From Williamsia sp. 1138 (lineage in GTDB: Bacteria; Actinomycetota; Actinomycetes; Mycobacteriales; Mycobacteriaceae): a stretch of DNA of 64,000 bases. The position numbers were made by a program, and so were the translations under genes. The notes beneath the pieces are model-generated. The model searched no databases, was not told the origin of the DNA, and saw nothing but the letters and a program-made list of their open reading frames with translations. Below, one piece after another: positions 9,001 through 16,928 of this stretch. The stretch lies in NCBI RefSeq assembly GCF_002095435.2, contig NZ_MJEJ02000033.1, positions 53,848 through 117,847 on the forward strand, given 5' to 3'. Position 1 is the stretch's first letter. Every line of letters starts with the position of its first letter.

Positions 9001-10472
9001 CTCAAGATCGTGCCCGATTCGACGACTGCGGGACGCGCCGACCGATGATGTGTCGCAAGGAGTTCGGACAGTGCCCGACACGGCGGTGGTGCGGATCCGT
9101 CACGATGTCTGTCCACCGCGACCCTGATTCTGCCGATCGGCGTATCTGCCGGTGAGGCGCAGATCTGCTCCAGAAGCGCGATCAAGTTGTCACGGTGTTG
9201 TAGCACCGACGACGAATCGTGGCAGTGTGGGTTGGCCTCTAAATCGATCGTCTCCGGATGCCCGGCACCGCTGGGATAGATGTTGACGTTCAAGTCGGAG
9301 ACCGGGCCGGTGGTCAAGACGTGGTAGGCGGCAGTGAGTTCGTCACCGAGATGTATGAGGTCCTTATCAGGAAAGATGTTCAGAACCGGTCCCGCATATG
9401 TCATCACGCTGCTGACAGGGCCTCGGTCGCGGAGCATCTGTTCATACCGATACATCTGATGCCGGAGCGCACCTGCCACGGCGCCGGACACGGACACCAC
9501 CAGATCCGACAGGGTCATCGACTCTCGCACCTCGAGCACAAGCGGAACCAGATTCGACACCGTTCCCGCATTGCGCCGCGCCGTGCCGGTCATCCGCGCT
9601 GCGACCGGCACCATCATCGCCACCACCGACCGGCCCGATGCCCGGGCCAGGTAGAGGCTCAAGGCCGCCACGATGATGGCGGTCCTGTTGTGGCGCGGCC
9701 GCTCGGCGGCACTGGCCAGTGCCTTCGCCAGCTCCGGAGACAGGGTCCCGGTTGCGCGAATGGGGTCGGCTGAGGGCGGCGCCGACCGGCGGGCCAACGT
9801 CACCGGCGCCGGCAACGAGCCCAGCACCCCGGCCCAGTATTCGCGATCGCGTTCACAACGCGGTGACGCACGATAGGCCGACTCGTACTCGGCAACAGCC
9901 AGATGGTAATCGGTTGGCGTGCAACCGTTGTGCGAAGCGGCATCCGAAAGTGTCTCCCGCGCAACACGTGCCCGGTAGTCGGCGGCGATACGGGTGAGTA
10001 GGACGTACGCGCCGTATCCGTCGAGCACGATATGGTGAGCACGCGAGAACAGAAACCAGCGGTGATCAGATACCCGCAGCAGCGCCGACCGGATCAGGTG
10101 GCCTGAATCGAGTGGCAGCGGAGCGCGGCACCACTCACCCATGGTCGCGTGCGCTGTCGCAACCGGATCGTCGGCGGTCCGCAGGTCGATGTCCTCGAAA
10201 GGGGCCTGCGCCTCGGCGGCATCCAGCACCAGAGTCGGCTGCGCCTGGCGCACGGCAATCCGGCTGATCGTGGTGCCCAACGCGCGACCTGCCGATTCCG
10301 TCGCGGCACGCAGTGCTTCGATGTCGAGAGTGCCTGCTATATCTATGTATTGGGCGATGGCGATCGGGGTGTCACCAAGGGCTTGCTGGGCGTACCACAG
10401 AGCGACCTGGGCAGCGCTGAGCGGCAACGATCGATTGCTGTCCCCGATTCCCGGGTCACCCGCCGCTACCAT
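6078..10472 (-). CDS. Non-ribosomal peptide synthetase, domains C-A-PCP-C
   Basis: A 1464-residue NRPS. The first condensation domain (about 15-450) has the active-site motif HHIVLDG at 146-152. The adenylation domain (about 465-950) has TSGSTGTPKG near 615, GPTETT near 748, YRTGDRAAW near 836 and the core lysine motif LTPAGKVDRTALP near 938-950. The carrier domain has FFELGGDSL with Ser997 for the phosphopantetheine arm. A second condensation domain (about 1055-1460) has an intact HHLFVDG at 1165-1171. The adenylation pocket has the conserved Asp659 in FDTAVVEM, but I do not predict the amino acid. There is no thioesterase, reductase or epimerase domain and no MbtH-like or tailoring gene next to it. 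ATG 10472 follows GAGGGGGAC; the frame could start 28 codons earlier at a TTG. Confidence 0.92.
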   Translation of the reverse strand: MVAAGDPGIGDSNRSLPLSAAQVALWYAQQALGDTPIAIAQYIDIAGTLDIEALRAATESAGRALGTTISRIAVRQAQPTLVLDAAEAQAPFEDIDLRTADDPVATAHATMGEWCRAPLPLDSGHLIRSALLRVSDHRWFLFSRAHHIVLDGYGAYVLLTRIAADYRARVARETLSDAASHNGCTPTDYHLAVAEYESAYRASPRCERDREYWAGVLGSLPAPVTLARRSAPPSADPIRATGTLSPELAKALASAAERPRHNRTAIIVAALSLYLARASGRSVVAMMVPVAARMTGTARRNAGTVSNLVPLVLEVRESMTLSDLVVSVSGAVAGALRHQMYRYEQMLRDRGPVSSVMTYAGPVLNIFPDKDLIHLGDELTAAYHVLTTGPVSDLNVNIYPSGAGHPETIDLEANPHCHDSSSVLQHRDNLIALLEQICASPADTPIGRIRVAVDRHRDGSAPPPCRALSELLATHHRSARPAVVESGTILSHSDLARAVDLLATTLRARTIGPEDRVAVMLSRSVSEVIAFHAVAAVGACYVPIDSRYPRVRQELVLTESAATILLCSSATPPDNLPDIETLRLGPRGEHDERVGGPARVCAPSPHLAAYLIFTSGSTGTPKGVVVTGTGLSALATEICRSYGLSPKSVVAHMASPAFDTAVVEMLSAAISGAALLIVPDTIVGGADLAKHLTDHGVSHVFLTPGVLATLDPADIPTVTHIIVGGDVCPPEVIAQFAERATVRCAYGPTETTCSVTMTDPVVPESISSLPLPIGRPMSGVRVQILDRDLRPVPPAVGGDLYVSGPAVARGYLDRTGLTAANFVADPTGTGGDRMYRTGDRAAWRADGSLDFLGRTDHQVKIRGNRVEPAEIDAVLRAQAGVKAAITVAVQHRRSTQLASYVAATSPSPTSNTLRESVDAALPPYMVPSSITFVDEIPLTPAGKVDRTALPAPSYLASSPFRAPGDDRERHVVAAFESATGAVLVGADDDFFELGGDSLSATGLVAQLNSGAAASLTVRDVFEYRTPAALARRLGTRSAELSTLRSDDSPGPHVFAPPQRNVDLDGPVAGALIPFVVQIAAELDLRAMNRAACTVVRRHAMLRSRHAAGGVVIDTADSADIVVPLTDSDASVAEFLDTAIDPATDHPIRLGMCVSAGTTTIAVCAHHLFVDGWSLGIIARDLAAAYSESVADSEPPHRDAGAVSYVDYISWANRRLGDVGDPESLHRRQLEFWKSELVSISGPFATPSDRPRPTTWNPDGARVRVWFDDLWPSIRSIAAVHAVSTTTVLRASLARLLCRRAGADVVAVGALTSGRIDDRLDDVVGMFVNTVPVVCPADHGDVSAHLATVASAEVRAMSNADIPFVDVVRAMWPKKNAAHPIFQVMLTVENGTPTTTLVDRAIRSGLVVTPRPPAIAKCDMHVAVTDGEDGYVEVLYPVSMWEEPTLIAMVHSWFADLRHYPGALS

Positions 10473-10561
10473 GTCCCCCTCACCAACGCCCCTGTCGCCA
10501 ACGTACGCCGTCCGGGCCCGGAACAGACGGGCTTCCGCCGGTGCCCATGTTGTCAACGCAT

Positions 10562-10579
10562 CGCTGAGTAGACGCTGAG
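10562..10579. promoter_or_regulatory. 11-bp-spaced direct repeat, likely OmpR-type regulator site
   Basis: CGCTGAG occurs twice (10562-10568 and 10573-10579) with an exact 11-bp period, in the divergent space between the NRPS and the first histidine kinase gene. OmpR-family regulators bind as dimers to such direct repeats. The same motif in inverse orientation lies at 12771-12788. Confidence 0.45.
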
Positions 10580-10644
10580 TTCATCGCTCGGCGCCTTGCC
10601 CGACCCTGCTGCGTCCGAGCAGACGCCGGCACTAGTGTGGTGCG

Positions 10645-12069
10645 ATGAACGCTCAGCCCGGGCACCCCGGAAAGCTGGCGGTCGGGTGGGCCTGGCTGCG
10701 AAAACAGACTGCCGGAGTGCGCCGGCGCCTTGTTCTCGTGGCTACGGCGCTCGTGGCGCTGGCACTCGCGATCGGCGCAGCGGCGATGCTGTTGATCCTG
10801 CGTCAGGCGCTGCTGGGGGCCGCCGACCGGGCCACCGCGGCCAAAGCGCAAGAGGTCGTCGCGGCGGTGCAGAACAACTCGATCGACAACGTGGACCGAT
10901 CACTGATGGCGACATCCGACGTGGTCGACATCATCCAGGTCGTCGACTCGAACGGGCGGGTGATCCTGACCAGCAGGGCGTCCGGTGGAGGGTCCGCGCT
11001 GCAGGCATCCATTCCCGAACCGGGTGCGCAGCGGACCTTCGGAGACATCAGGCTCGACGGCGGCAACACCGAATACCGCGGAGTAGCCATCGGCGTCTCG
11101 ACCGCTGACGGTGACGCCGCTGTCGAGGTGGCGACCTCGGAGGGCCGGGCCCGGGAAGTGGTGCTGTTCGTCTTCATTCTATTGTGTGCATTCTTCCCGT
11201 TCATATTGGCACTCGTGATCTGGCTCGTGCATGTACTCGTCGGACGAACGCTCAAGCCGGTCGAGGAGATCAGGAGTGAGGTGTCGCAGATCTCGACAAC
11301 AGACCTCAGTGCCCGAGTCACGGTCAATGAGTCCGGTGACGAGATCGCCGCATTGGCGGAGACGATGAACTCCATGCTGGATCGCCTCGAGGACAGCTAC
11401 TCCCGGCAACTGCAATTCGTCGGTGATGCCTCGCACGAACTCCGAAGTCCCTTGGTGACACTCGTCGGCATCGTCGACCTCGCGGTCACGACCGGCCAAC
11501 CCATCGACGTCGCCACCGCCGACCAGATCCTCAAACCCGAAGTCACCCGCCTGCGCGACCTGATCACCGACCTGTTGTTACTCGCGAGTGCCGACGAGAG
11601 TGGCCTGCGGCTCACCAACGTGGACGTGGACCTCGATGACCTCATCGACGAGCAGGTCCGCATAAGCGAACTCAGCCATGACATCTCGATCGATGCGACC
11701 ATCGTTCCGACCCGCATGATCGGCGACCCACAACGGCTGTCATCGATGATCCGCAACATTCTCGACAACGCGATCCGGTACTCATCGGAGCGCGTCTCGG
11801 TTCAGATGTCTGTTGACGACGCCCGCCGAACCGTGCGGGTGGAGGTCTCCGACGACGGCCCCGGCATCGCCGACGATGCCAAAGAACAGGTCTTCGACCG
11901 GTTCGTCCGTCTCGATCCCGAGCGCGACAGACGTGGCGGCGGAACCGGCTTGGGCCTCGCGATCGTCTCGGAAATCGTCCGTGCCCATCATGGGAACGTG
12001 CGCGCACTCGATTCCGAGTTCGGCGGTACCACCATCAGGATCGAGCTCCCCCTGGACACGGGCGACTAG
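10645..12069 (+). CDS. Sensor histidine kinase (HAMP-HisKA-HATPase), first of two paralogs
   Basis: A 474-residue membrane sensor kinase. One helix near residues 30-52 and a second near 170-195 (VVLFVFILLCAFFPFILALVIWLVHVLV) flank an extracytoplasmic domain of about 115 residues. Then come a HAMP segment, the phosphoacceptor motif GDASHELRSP (His264), the N box NILDNAIRYS, the G1 box DDGPGI and the G2 box GGGTGLGLAIV. The signal is unknown. Its likely partner, the OmpR-type regulator at 12066-12743, is convergent, with the stop codons overlapping by 4 bp, an unusual layout for a cognate pair. A close paralog lies at 15456. Confidence 0.93.
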   Translation: MNAQPGHPGKLAVGWAWLRKQTAGVRRRLVLVATALVALALAIGAAAMLLILRQALLGAADRATAAKAQEVVAAVQNNSIDNVDRSLMATSDVVDIIQVVDSNGRVILTSRASGGGSALQASIPEPGAQRTFGDIRLDGGNTEYRGVAIGVSTADGDAAVEVATSEGRAREVVLFVFILLCAFFPFILALVIWLVHVLVGRTLKPVEEIRSEVSQISTTDLSARVTVNESGDEIAALAETMNSMLDRLEDSYSRQLQFVGDASHELRSPLVTLVGIVDLAVTTGQPIDVATADQILKPEVTRLRDLITDLLLLASADESGLRLTNVDVDLDDLIDEQVRISELSHDISIDATIVPTRMIGDPQRLSSMIRNILDNAIRYSSERVSVQMSVDDARRTVRVEVSDDGPGIADDAKEQVFDRFVRLDPERDRRGGGTGLGLAIVSEIVRAHHGNVRALDSEFGGTTIRIELPLDTGD

Positions 12070-12743
12070 CCGCCGTCGTCGCGAAGCCGGTAACCCACGC
12101 CTCGCAGCGTCTCGATTGTCTTGCGGCCGAACGGGACGTCGATGCGCTTGCGTAGATAGCCGATGTACACCTCCACCACATTGTCGTCCCCGTGGTAGTT
12201 CACATCCCACACCGAACCCATGATCTCCGCCTTCGATACCGCGGTTCCTTTGTGGCGCAACAAATACTCCAGAACCGCGAACTCTTTGGGCGTGACCTCG
12301 ATCGTCTCGGGACCGCGCATCACCACATGTGCGGCCGGATCCAGTGACAGATCACCGGAGGTGAGCACGGCCGGTCGTTCCGGCGATCCACGTCGCAGCA
12401 AGGCTCGCAATCGCGCGTTGAGCACCGCAAACGAAAAGGGTTTGATCAGATAGTCGTCGGCCCCCAGATCGAAGGCATCGACCTGATCGAAATCGCCGTC
12501 CTTCGCCGTCAACATCAAGATCGGTGTCCACACACCGGAGGCGCGAAGATCGCGAATGACTTCATAGCCGTTCATCTTTGGCAACATGATGTCGAGGACG
12601 ACGATGTCGTACCCGCCCGTCTGCGCACGGTGCAGGCCATCTTCGCCGTTGTCCACGGTATCGACCGCCCACCCGTCGGCCTGCAATCGCCGCCGGATCG
12701 TCTCGGCACCGTTGATGTCGTCCTCCACGACCAGCACCCTCAT
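12066..12743 (-). CDS. OmpR/PhoB-family response regulator, first of two paralogs
   Basis: A 225-residue regulator. The receiver domain has the acidic pair VVEDD, phosphoacceptor Asp51 in VVLDIMLPK, and KPF; the C-terminal winged helix has VTPKEFAVLEYLL, NVVEVYIGYLRKRID and RGVGYRL. I start at ATG 12743 (MRVLVVEDD), because eight extra upstream codons would lie outside the receiver fold. It is convergent with the kinase at 10645 and divergent from the DUF2231 gene. The space between the latter two holds an 11-bp direct repeat that could be its own binding site. Confidence 0.93.
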   Translation of the reverse strand: MRVLVVEDDINGAETIRRRLQADGWAVDTVDNGEDGLHRAQTGGYDIVVLDIMLPKMNGYEVIRDLRASGVWTPILMLTAKDGDFDQVDAFDLGADDYLIKPFSFAVLNARLRALLRRGSPERPAVLTSGDLSLDPAAHVVMRGPETIEVTPKEFAVLEYLLRHKGTAVSKAEIMGSVWDVNYHGDDNVVEVYIGYLRKRIDVPFGRKTIETLRGVGYRLRDDGG

Positions 12744-12770
12744 GCGCCCACCGTACCCATTGCACATCGA

Positions 12771-12788
12771 CTCAGCGTCGCTTCAGCG
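12771..12788. promoter_or_regulatory. 11-bp-spaced direct repeat CTCAGCG-N4-TTCAGCG
   Basis: Read on the other strand this is CGCTGAA-N4-CGCTGAG, the same motif and 11-bp period as at 10562-10579. It sits between the divergent response-regulator and DUF2231 genes. It resembles TCAG-containing direct repeats bound by mycobacterial MprA-type regulators. Assignment to the neighbouring regulator is inference. Confidence 0.45.
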
Positions 12789-12810
12789 CCAAACATCTAG
12801 CGTCACGGGC

Positions 12811-13287
12811 ATGGACACGATCAACGGCCTGCCACTGCATCCCCTGCTCGTGCATGTTGTGGTTGTGATCCTGCCGCTGGCGGCGAGCTGCGCGGTCCTC
12901 GGGGTGCTGTGGCCCGCGGCAAGGCGAAAACTCGGGGTGATCACGCCGATCCTGGCGCTGCTCGCACTCGTCTTCGTTCCCCTGACCACCAGCGCAGGTG
13001 AGTCACTCGAGAAGATGACCCCACCCGACGCACTGGTCGAACGGCACGCCGAACTCGGCGACCAAGCACTGATCTGGGCTGCACCGCTGTTCGTGTTCGC
13101 GTTCCTGTGGTGGGCCCTGCACACCGGATGGGTCGAGGCAAAACTTGCGGACCTCGACACCCGCGCCCGCACCGGCGCCACCGTGGTCACGGCGGTCGTG
13201 CTCGTAATCTTCGCAGTCGGATCGGTTGTGACCGTCTACCGAATCGGCGAGAGCGGCGCACAGGCGGTGTGGCATTCGTCAAGCTGA
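12811..13287 (+). CDS. DUF2231 small integral membrane protein
   Basis: A 158-residue protein with four hydrophobic helices. It begins with the family signature MDTINGLPLHPLLVHVVVVILPLA (PLHPLLVH is the conserved core); the remaining helices are around 40-55, 85-105 and 125-145. DUF2231 proteins are small membrane proteins of unknown function, often near haem, copper or redox genes. ATG 12811 is chosen because the family signature starts there; the same frame is open upstream only as sequence antisense to the regulator gene. It may share a regulated promoter with the divergent response regulator. Confidence 0.85.
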   Translation: MDTINGLPLHPLLVHVVVVILPLAASCAVLGVLWPAARRKLGVITPILALLALVFVPLTTSAGESLEKMTPPDALVERHAELGDQALIWAAPLFVFAFLWWALHTGWVEAKLADLDTRARTGATVVTAVVLVIFAVGSVVTVYRIGESGAQAVWHSSS

Positions 13288-13329
13288 TCGACATTTCCGC
13301 CGCGGCCGCCGCCAATGCGACGGTGGGTG

Positions 13330-13690
13330 TCAGGAGCTGCGGTCTCCGAGTCGACGAGCGAGATCGACGGCAGTTTGATGTGTCCGGGGCAGCGGAGCAA
13401 CCGTCGGCGCGAAACACGCAGCCCACACCAGAACGGCCGGCAGATGCAGTCGCCCCGAACAGCCATTGAAAATAGCCAAGCCGGGCCAGGAGTTCTCCGA
13501 CCACCGGTCCCGCGGTGTACTCGGTGCTCTTGAACGAGCCATAGCTTCCGAATGACCCGCCCCGCTTCCCGTGAAGATTCAGATGGGCGACCATCGAACT
13601 CGCCGTCGGCAAGAAGGCTGCTGCGGCAGCGCCCTGTCCCAGTCTGACGAGCCACAGCCAGCTGCCGTCGGAAACGGTGGCGAAGGCCAC
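13330..13690 (-). pseudogene. Remnant of an MFS transporter, frameshifted and truncated
   Basis: One minus-strand frame encodes SWLWLVRLGQGAAAAAFLPTA and GSYGSFKSTEYTAGPVVGELLARLG, typical of the second to fifth helices of MFS permeases. Near 13470 the homologous reading moves to another frame (AVLVWAACFAPTVAPLPR and HQTAVDLARRLGDRSS) and then stops at 13330. The N-terminal helices and the whole C-terminal half are missing. This is a decayed gene of which about 115 codons remain. Confidence 0.7.
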
Positions 13691-13762
13691 AGACGTTGCG
13701 ACGAAACGGCGAGACCTCCCGGCAACACCCCTCGGTTAGCATGGCCCCCTCGTGCGGGGTAG

Positions 13763-14629
13763 TCATGCCGGCAACGGCCCGGGCGGCTGGTCCCGGCCGC
13801 CGGTCTGTTCCATCCGATCGACGTGGCTGAACGACAGGTAGCCGACAAGCAGGACGATGACGACGAAGAATGTGGCGTTCATCGTTGTGGTGCCCAGGCC
13901 CAGACCCCCCTCGCTGGTGGGTTGGGTCAGCAGGTCGCCGAGGGAGGCGCCCAGGGGTCGGGTGACGATGTAGGCGGCCCAGAACGCGACGACGGGATTG
14001 AGGCCAAGTCCGAAGTGTGCCAACATGATCAGAAAGATGACTGCAGTGAAGATCATCAAAGATGCGATGTATCCGACGGCGAGCTTTTCGGCAATCAGGT
14101 CGCCGGCCGCAGTTCCGAGGGCAAAGGTCACCAAGATCGCCATCCAATAGAACAGTTCGCGGCGAGGGGTGCGGATCGAGTGGATCGACAGGGTGTGTTC
14201 CACGGCGTACCAGGCGGCGAACACCGCGATCAGAGCAGCCGTGAACACTGCGGTTGTGACCGCAAGAGGTACTCCCACGTTGTCGGTCAGGTTGTCGGTG
14301 ATGAGAGTGCCGGTGACACTGATGAGGACAACGGCCCACCAGTACACCAACGGGATGTAGCGACCCACCGCGAACTGTGCGGCAAGGCTGGCGATCAGCA
14401 GCACAACGGTGACGATGGTGGTGCTCGTCAGTCCCCAACCCAGCGTCATGTTGAGGTAGTCGGCAGCTGTCTCCCCGACCGTGGTCGCCAATATCTTGAT
14501 GATCCAGAAGAAGATTGTGACTTCGGGGACCTTGCTCCATTCTGACCGAATCGTCGGTGGCAACCCCGACGGTAACCCGGCACTCGGAGACGATGCGACT
14601 CGCTTGGTCCTACGGGGCGACTGATGCAT
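13763..14629 (-). CDS. DUF347-repeat (COG4705) membrane protein
   Basis: A 288-residue multi-helix membrane protein with the DUF347 hallmark KVPEVTIFFWIIKILATTVGE, followed by TAADYL near the N-terminus. A related repeat (ELFYWMAILVTFALGTAAGDL) appears later, and ASLGDLL near the C-terminus. Function of the family is unknown. ATG 14629 (MHQSPRR) is used; it overlaps the end of the PAP2 gene upstream by 20 nt, so the two are probably one transcription unit with coupled translation. The pair is divergent from the second histidine kinase and so may belong to its regulon. Confidence 0.83.
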   Translation of the reverse strand: MHQSPRRTKRVASSPSAGLPSGLPPTIRSEWSKVPEVTIFFWIIKILATTVGETAADYLNMTLGWGLTSTTIVTVVLLIASLAAQFAVGRYIPLVYWWAVVLISVTGTLITDNLTDNVGVPLAVTTAVFTAALIAVFAAWYAVEHTLSIHSIRTPRRELFYWMAILVTFALGTAAGDLIAEKLAVGYIASLMIFTAVIFLIMLAHFGLGLNPVVAFWAAYIVTRPLGASLGDLLTQPTSEGGLGLGTTTMNATFFVVIVLLVGYLSFSHVDRMEQTGGRDQPPGPLPA

Positions 14630-15353
14630 GATGCTCGCTTTCGGGCTGAAGTCGACGTAGGTGATTCGCGTCGATAGACGGGTCGATATACGGCTTGAAA
14701 CGCGGCGAAGCATGCGGGGAGAGCGCGACGCAGAGTTCTCGCACCACCGCGGGCATGACAAGAGCGACAGCGCCGGCCAGCACGATTGCGGCAACAACGT
14801 CAGAGAACCAGTGCACACCCAGATACAGGCGAGTAGCAGCAGCGAAGATCGAGATAGCCAGTGCGAGTACAGCTGCCACAGTGCGCCATATCGCCGGCGA
14901 GGCGACGGTGAGCGCCAGCGCGAGAGCACAGACCAGGGCCGCTGTTCCGGTGACGTGGCCCGACGGGAAAGACTTGCCGACCTCATAATCGCTCGCCTGA
15001 TCGACCAGGGGCGGACGAATCCGATGACATGCCGCTTTGAACACCGTCCCCAGCGCCCCCGCCACTGCCACCGTGGATAGGACCGTCAGCCCTCTCATCA
15101 CGGTGTCGTCGCGCAGGATCAGCGCGACTGTCGCCAACAGCGTCCAGGTGAGCACCCATGCCGGACCGAAGAGGTTTGTCACACCGGACATCACCGTTGT
15201 GGCGGCTGGTGAACGATGACCCACTGTCCAGTGCAGGACAGAGTTGTCGACAGTTGCCATCGGGTTGTGGCCTACGGCAATGGCCACGCCGAGGCCCACC
15301 ACCAGCGCAATGAGCAGCATCGCCAAGACCGGGACCGCATATCTGTGCCGCAT
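14610..15353 (-). CDS. PAP2-family membrane phosphatase
   Basis: A 247-residue integral membrane phosphatase with the three PAP2 motifs: KAACHRIRPP (KX6RP), FPSGHVTG (PSGH, catalytic His) and TRLYLGVHWFSD (usually SRX5HX3D, here with Thr in place of Ser). Such enzymes dephosphorylate undecaprenyl diphosphate or lipid phosphates at the outer face of the membrane. ATG 15353 begins a typical hydrophobic N-terminus; the frame is open up to ATG 15422, but that start abuts a GAGGAG with no spacing. It overlaps the DUF347 gene downstream and faces the second kinase gene across about 100 bp. Confidence 0.85.
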   Translation of the reverse strand: MRHRYAVPVLAMLLIALVVGLGVAIAVGHNPMATVDNSVLHWTVGHRSPAATTVMSGVTNLFGPAWVLTWTLLATVALILRDDTVMRGLTVLSTVAVAGALGTVFKAACHRIRPPLVDQASDYEVGKSFPSGHVTGTAALVCALALALTVASPAIWRTVAAVLALAISIFAAATRLYLGVHWFSDVVAAIVLAGAVALVMPAVVRELCVALSPHASPRFKPYIDPSIDANHLRRLQPESEHHASVAP

Positions 15354-15388
15354 GTACAACAGCCTGGTGGTGTGATCCTGTGTGGACA

Positions 15389-15425
15389 CTGTAAGAGTCT
15401 GAAGAGATGCTGAACAAAGCATCTC
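15389..15425. promoter_or_regulatory. Direct repeat and 8-bp inverted repeat between PAP2 and the second kinase gene
   Basis: CTGAA occurs at 15399-15403 and 15410-15414, again with an 11-bp period, as at the first two-component locus. Overlapping it is a perfect inverted repeat, GAGATGCT (15404-15411) and AGCATCTC (15418-15425). Located in a divergent promoter region, this is a plausible site for the paralogous OmpR-type regulator. Confidence 0.45.
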
Positions 15426-15455
15426 CTCTATGGTCGGTGAGCCTAGGCTCGGTGA

Positions 15456-16853
15456 ATGCGAGCGTTACTGCCCCAGCTCCCCGCCTCGCTGCGCACTGCC
15501 CTGGGTAGCGTCCGAGGCAGGCTCACGATCCTGGCCACGACGTTGCTGGCGGTAGCACTGGCGCTCGCCGGGATCATCATGCTCTTCGTTCTCAATCAAT
15601 CCCTGCTCGGTTCAGCGGACTCCGCGACGTCCTCTCGCGCCCAGGAAGTCTCCACCACGATCTCGACTGACGGCCTGCCCGGCCTGAATCATGCTGCCCT
15701 GGCGCTGCCAGACGATCTCGATGTCATCCAGATCGTGGATGCACGCGGGCGAGTTCTCGTGAGCAATCCCGCAGGACGAAGGGCGCCCCTGGTCCCGCCG
15801 ATCGCGGCAGGAGACCGTCGTACGGTCGACGGGGCCACGTTCCCCGGTAGCGATGTCGAGTACCGGCTCACCGCGGTCGGCGTCTCGGTGGACACCGGGG
15901 ACCTGACGATCATCGTGGCGGCGGCCGAAGGTCCGATCCACACCGTGTTGCTTACGGTCTTCATCTTGCTATGCGTGGTCTTCCCCCTGATATTGCTCCT
16001 GCTCATTTTCGTGACCTACTACTTCGTGGGCAGAGCACTGCGGCCTGTGGAGCACATCCGCGCGCAGGTGGCAGCCATCTCCAGCAGCGATCTCAGCCGA
16101 CGGTTACCGGTGCCCCCTACCAACGATGAAATATCCACCTTGGCAACCACAATGAACGACATGCTCGGAGGTCTCGAAGATGCACGGCGCCACCAATTGC
16201 GGTTCGTGGGCGACGCCTCGCATGAGTTGCGTAGTCCATTGATGACGTTGGTCGGGCTCCTCGATCTGTCCCGCACGACCAGAGAGCCGATCGACCCCGA
16301 AACCGTCGAAGACATCCTTTTGCCCGAAGCACGACGACTCGAGACGATGATCGACGACCTCTTGCTCCTCGCGAAAGCGGACGAACGCGGTGTGCCATTG
16401 CAGATTCGCGATGTGGATCTGGATGAGATCGTCAGCGAAGAAGCATCCAGGCTCACTGCGCTGACCCCTCTTGACATCCAGGTCACGCTGGCCCCCGTGC
16501 GTGTTCGTGGCGATGCCGAAAAGCTCTCCCGCGCGGTGCGGAACATCGCCGACAACGCTGCGCGTCACGCCAGATCCTCTGTGCACCTCACCATGGCATC
16601 GGATAACCGCACCGGCACTGCAGCGATCGCGATCATCGACGACGGGCACGGAATCGCAGACCAGGACAAGGACCGTGTCTTTGACCGGTTCGTTCGGCTC
16701 GATGCCGGCCGAGAACGCTCCCATGGCGGGTCCGGCCTGGGTATGTCCATTGTTACGGAGATCATCCGGGCCCACGGCGGCACTGTCGTCATCAGCGATA
16801 CCCCCGATGGTGGTACGACGGTGACGATCGCTGTCCCGATGAAGATTCCTTGA
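15456..16853 (+). CDS. Sensor histidine kinase (HAMP-HisKA-HATPase), second paralog
   Basis: A 465-residue kinase with the same plan and much the same sequence as the one at 10645. It has a first helix near 27-50, an extracytoplasmic domain with DLDVIQIVDARGRVLVSN, a second helix near 165-190 and HAMP. The catalytic core carries GDASHELRSP (His256), NIADNAARH, DDGHGI and GGSGLGMSIV. It is followed after 75 nt by its cognate regulator gene in the same direction. The nearby copper genes make a metal or envelope stimulus possible, but nothing in the sensor domain proves it. Confidence 0.93.
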   Translation: MRALLPQLPASLRTALGSVRGRLTILATTLLAVALALAGIIMLFVLNQSLLGSADSATSSRAQEVSTTISTDGLPGLNHAALALPDDLDVIQIVDARGRVLVSNPAGRRAPLVPPIAAGDRRTVDGATFPGSDVEYRLTAVGVSVDTGDLTIIVAAAEGPIHTVLLTVFILLCVVFPLILLLLIFVTYYFVGRALRPVEHIRAQVAAISSSDLSRRLPVPPTNDEISTLATTMNDMLGGLEDARRHQLRFVGDASHELRSPLMTLVGLLDLSRTTREPIDPETVEDILLPEARRLETMIDDLLLLAKADERGVPLQIRDVDLDEIVSEEASRLTALTPLDIQVTLAPVRVRGDAEKLSRAVRNIADNAARHARSSVHLTMASDNRTGTAAIAIIDDGHGIADQDKDRVFDRFVRLDAGRERSHGGSGLGMSIVTEIIRAHGGTVVISDTPDGGTTVTIAVPMKIP

Positions 16854-16928
16854 CACTGGATCTCGTCTCGTGGAGCGCCGACGTCGGCGGACGACGGACC
16901 ACCAACTACTCCTGAGGAGCTCGGAATT

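Noticed and set aside
10473..10556. N-terminal extension of the NRPS from a TTG start
   Set aside because: The ATG at 10472 has a clear GAGGGG site, and the extra 28 residues are not part of a condensation domain.
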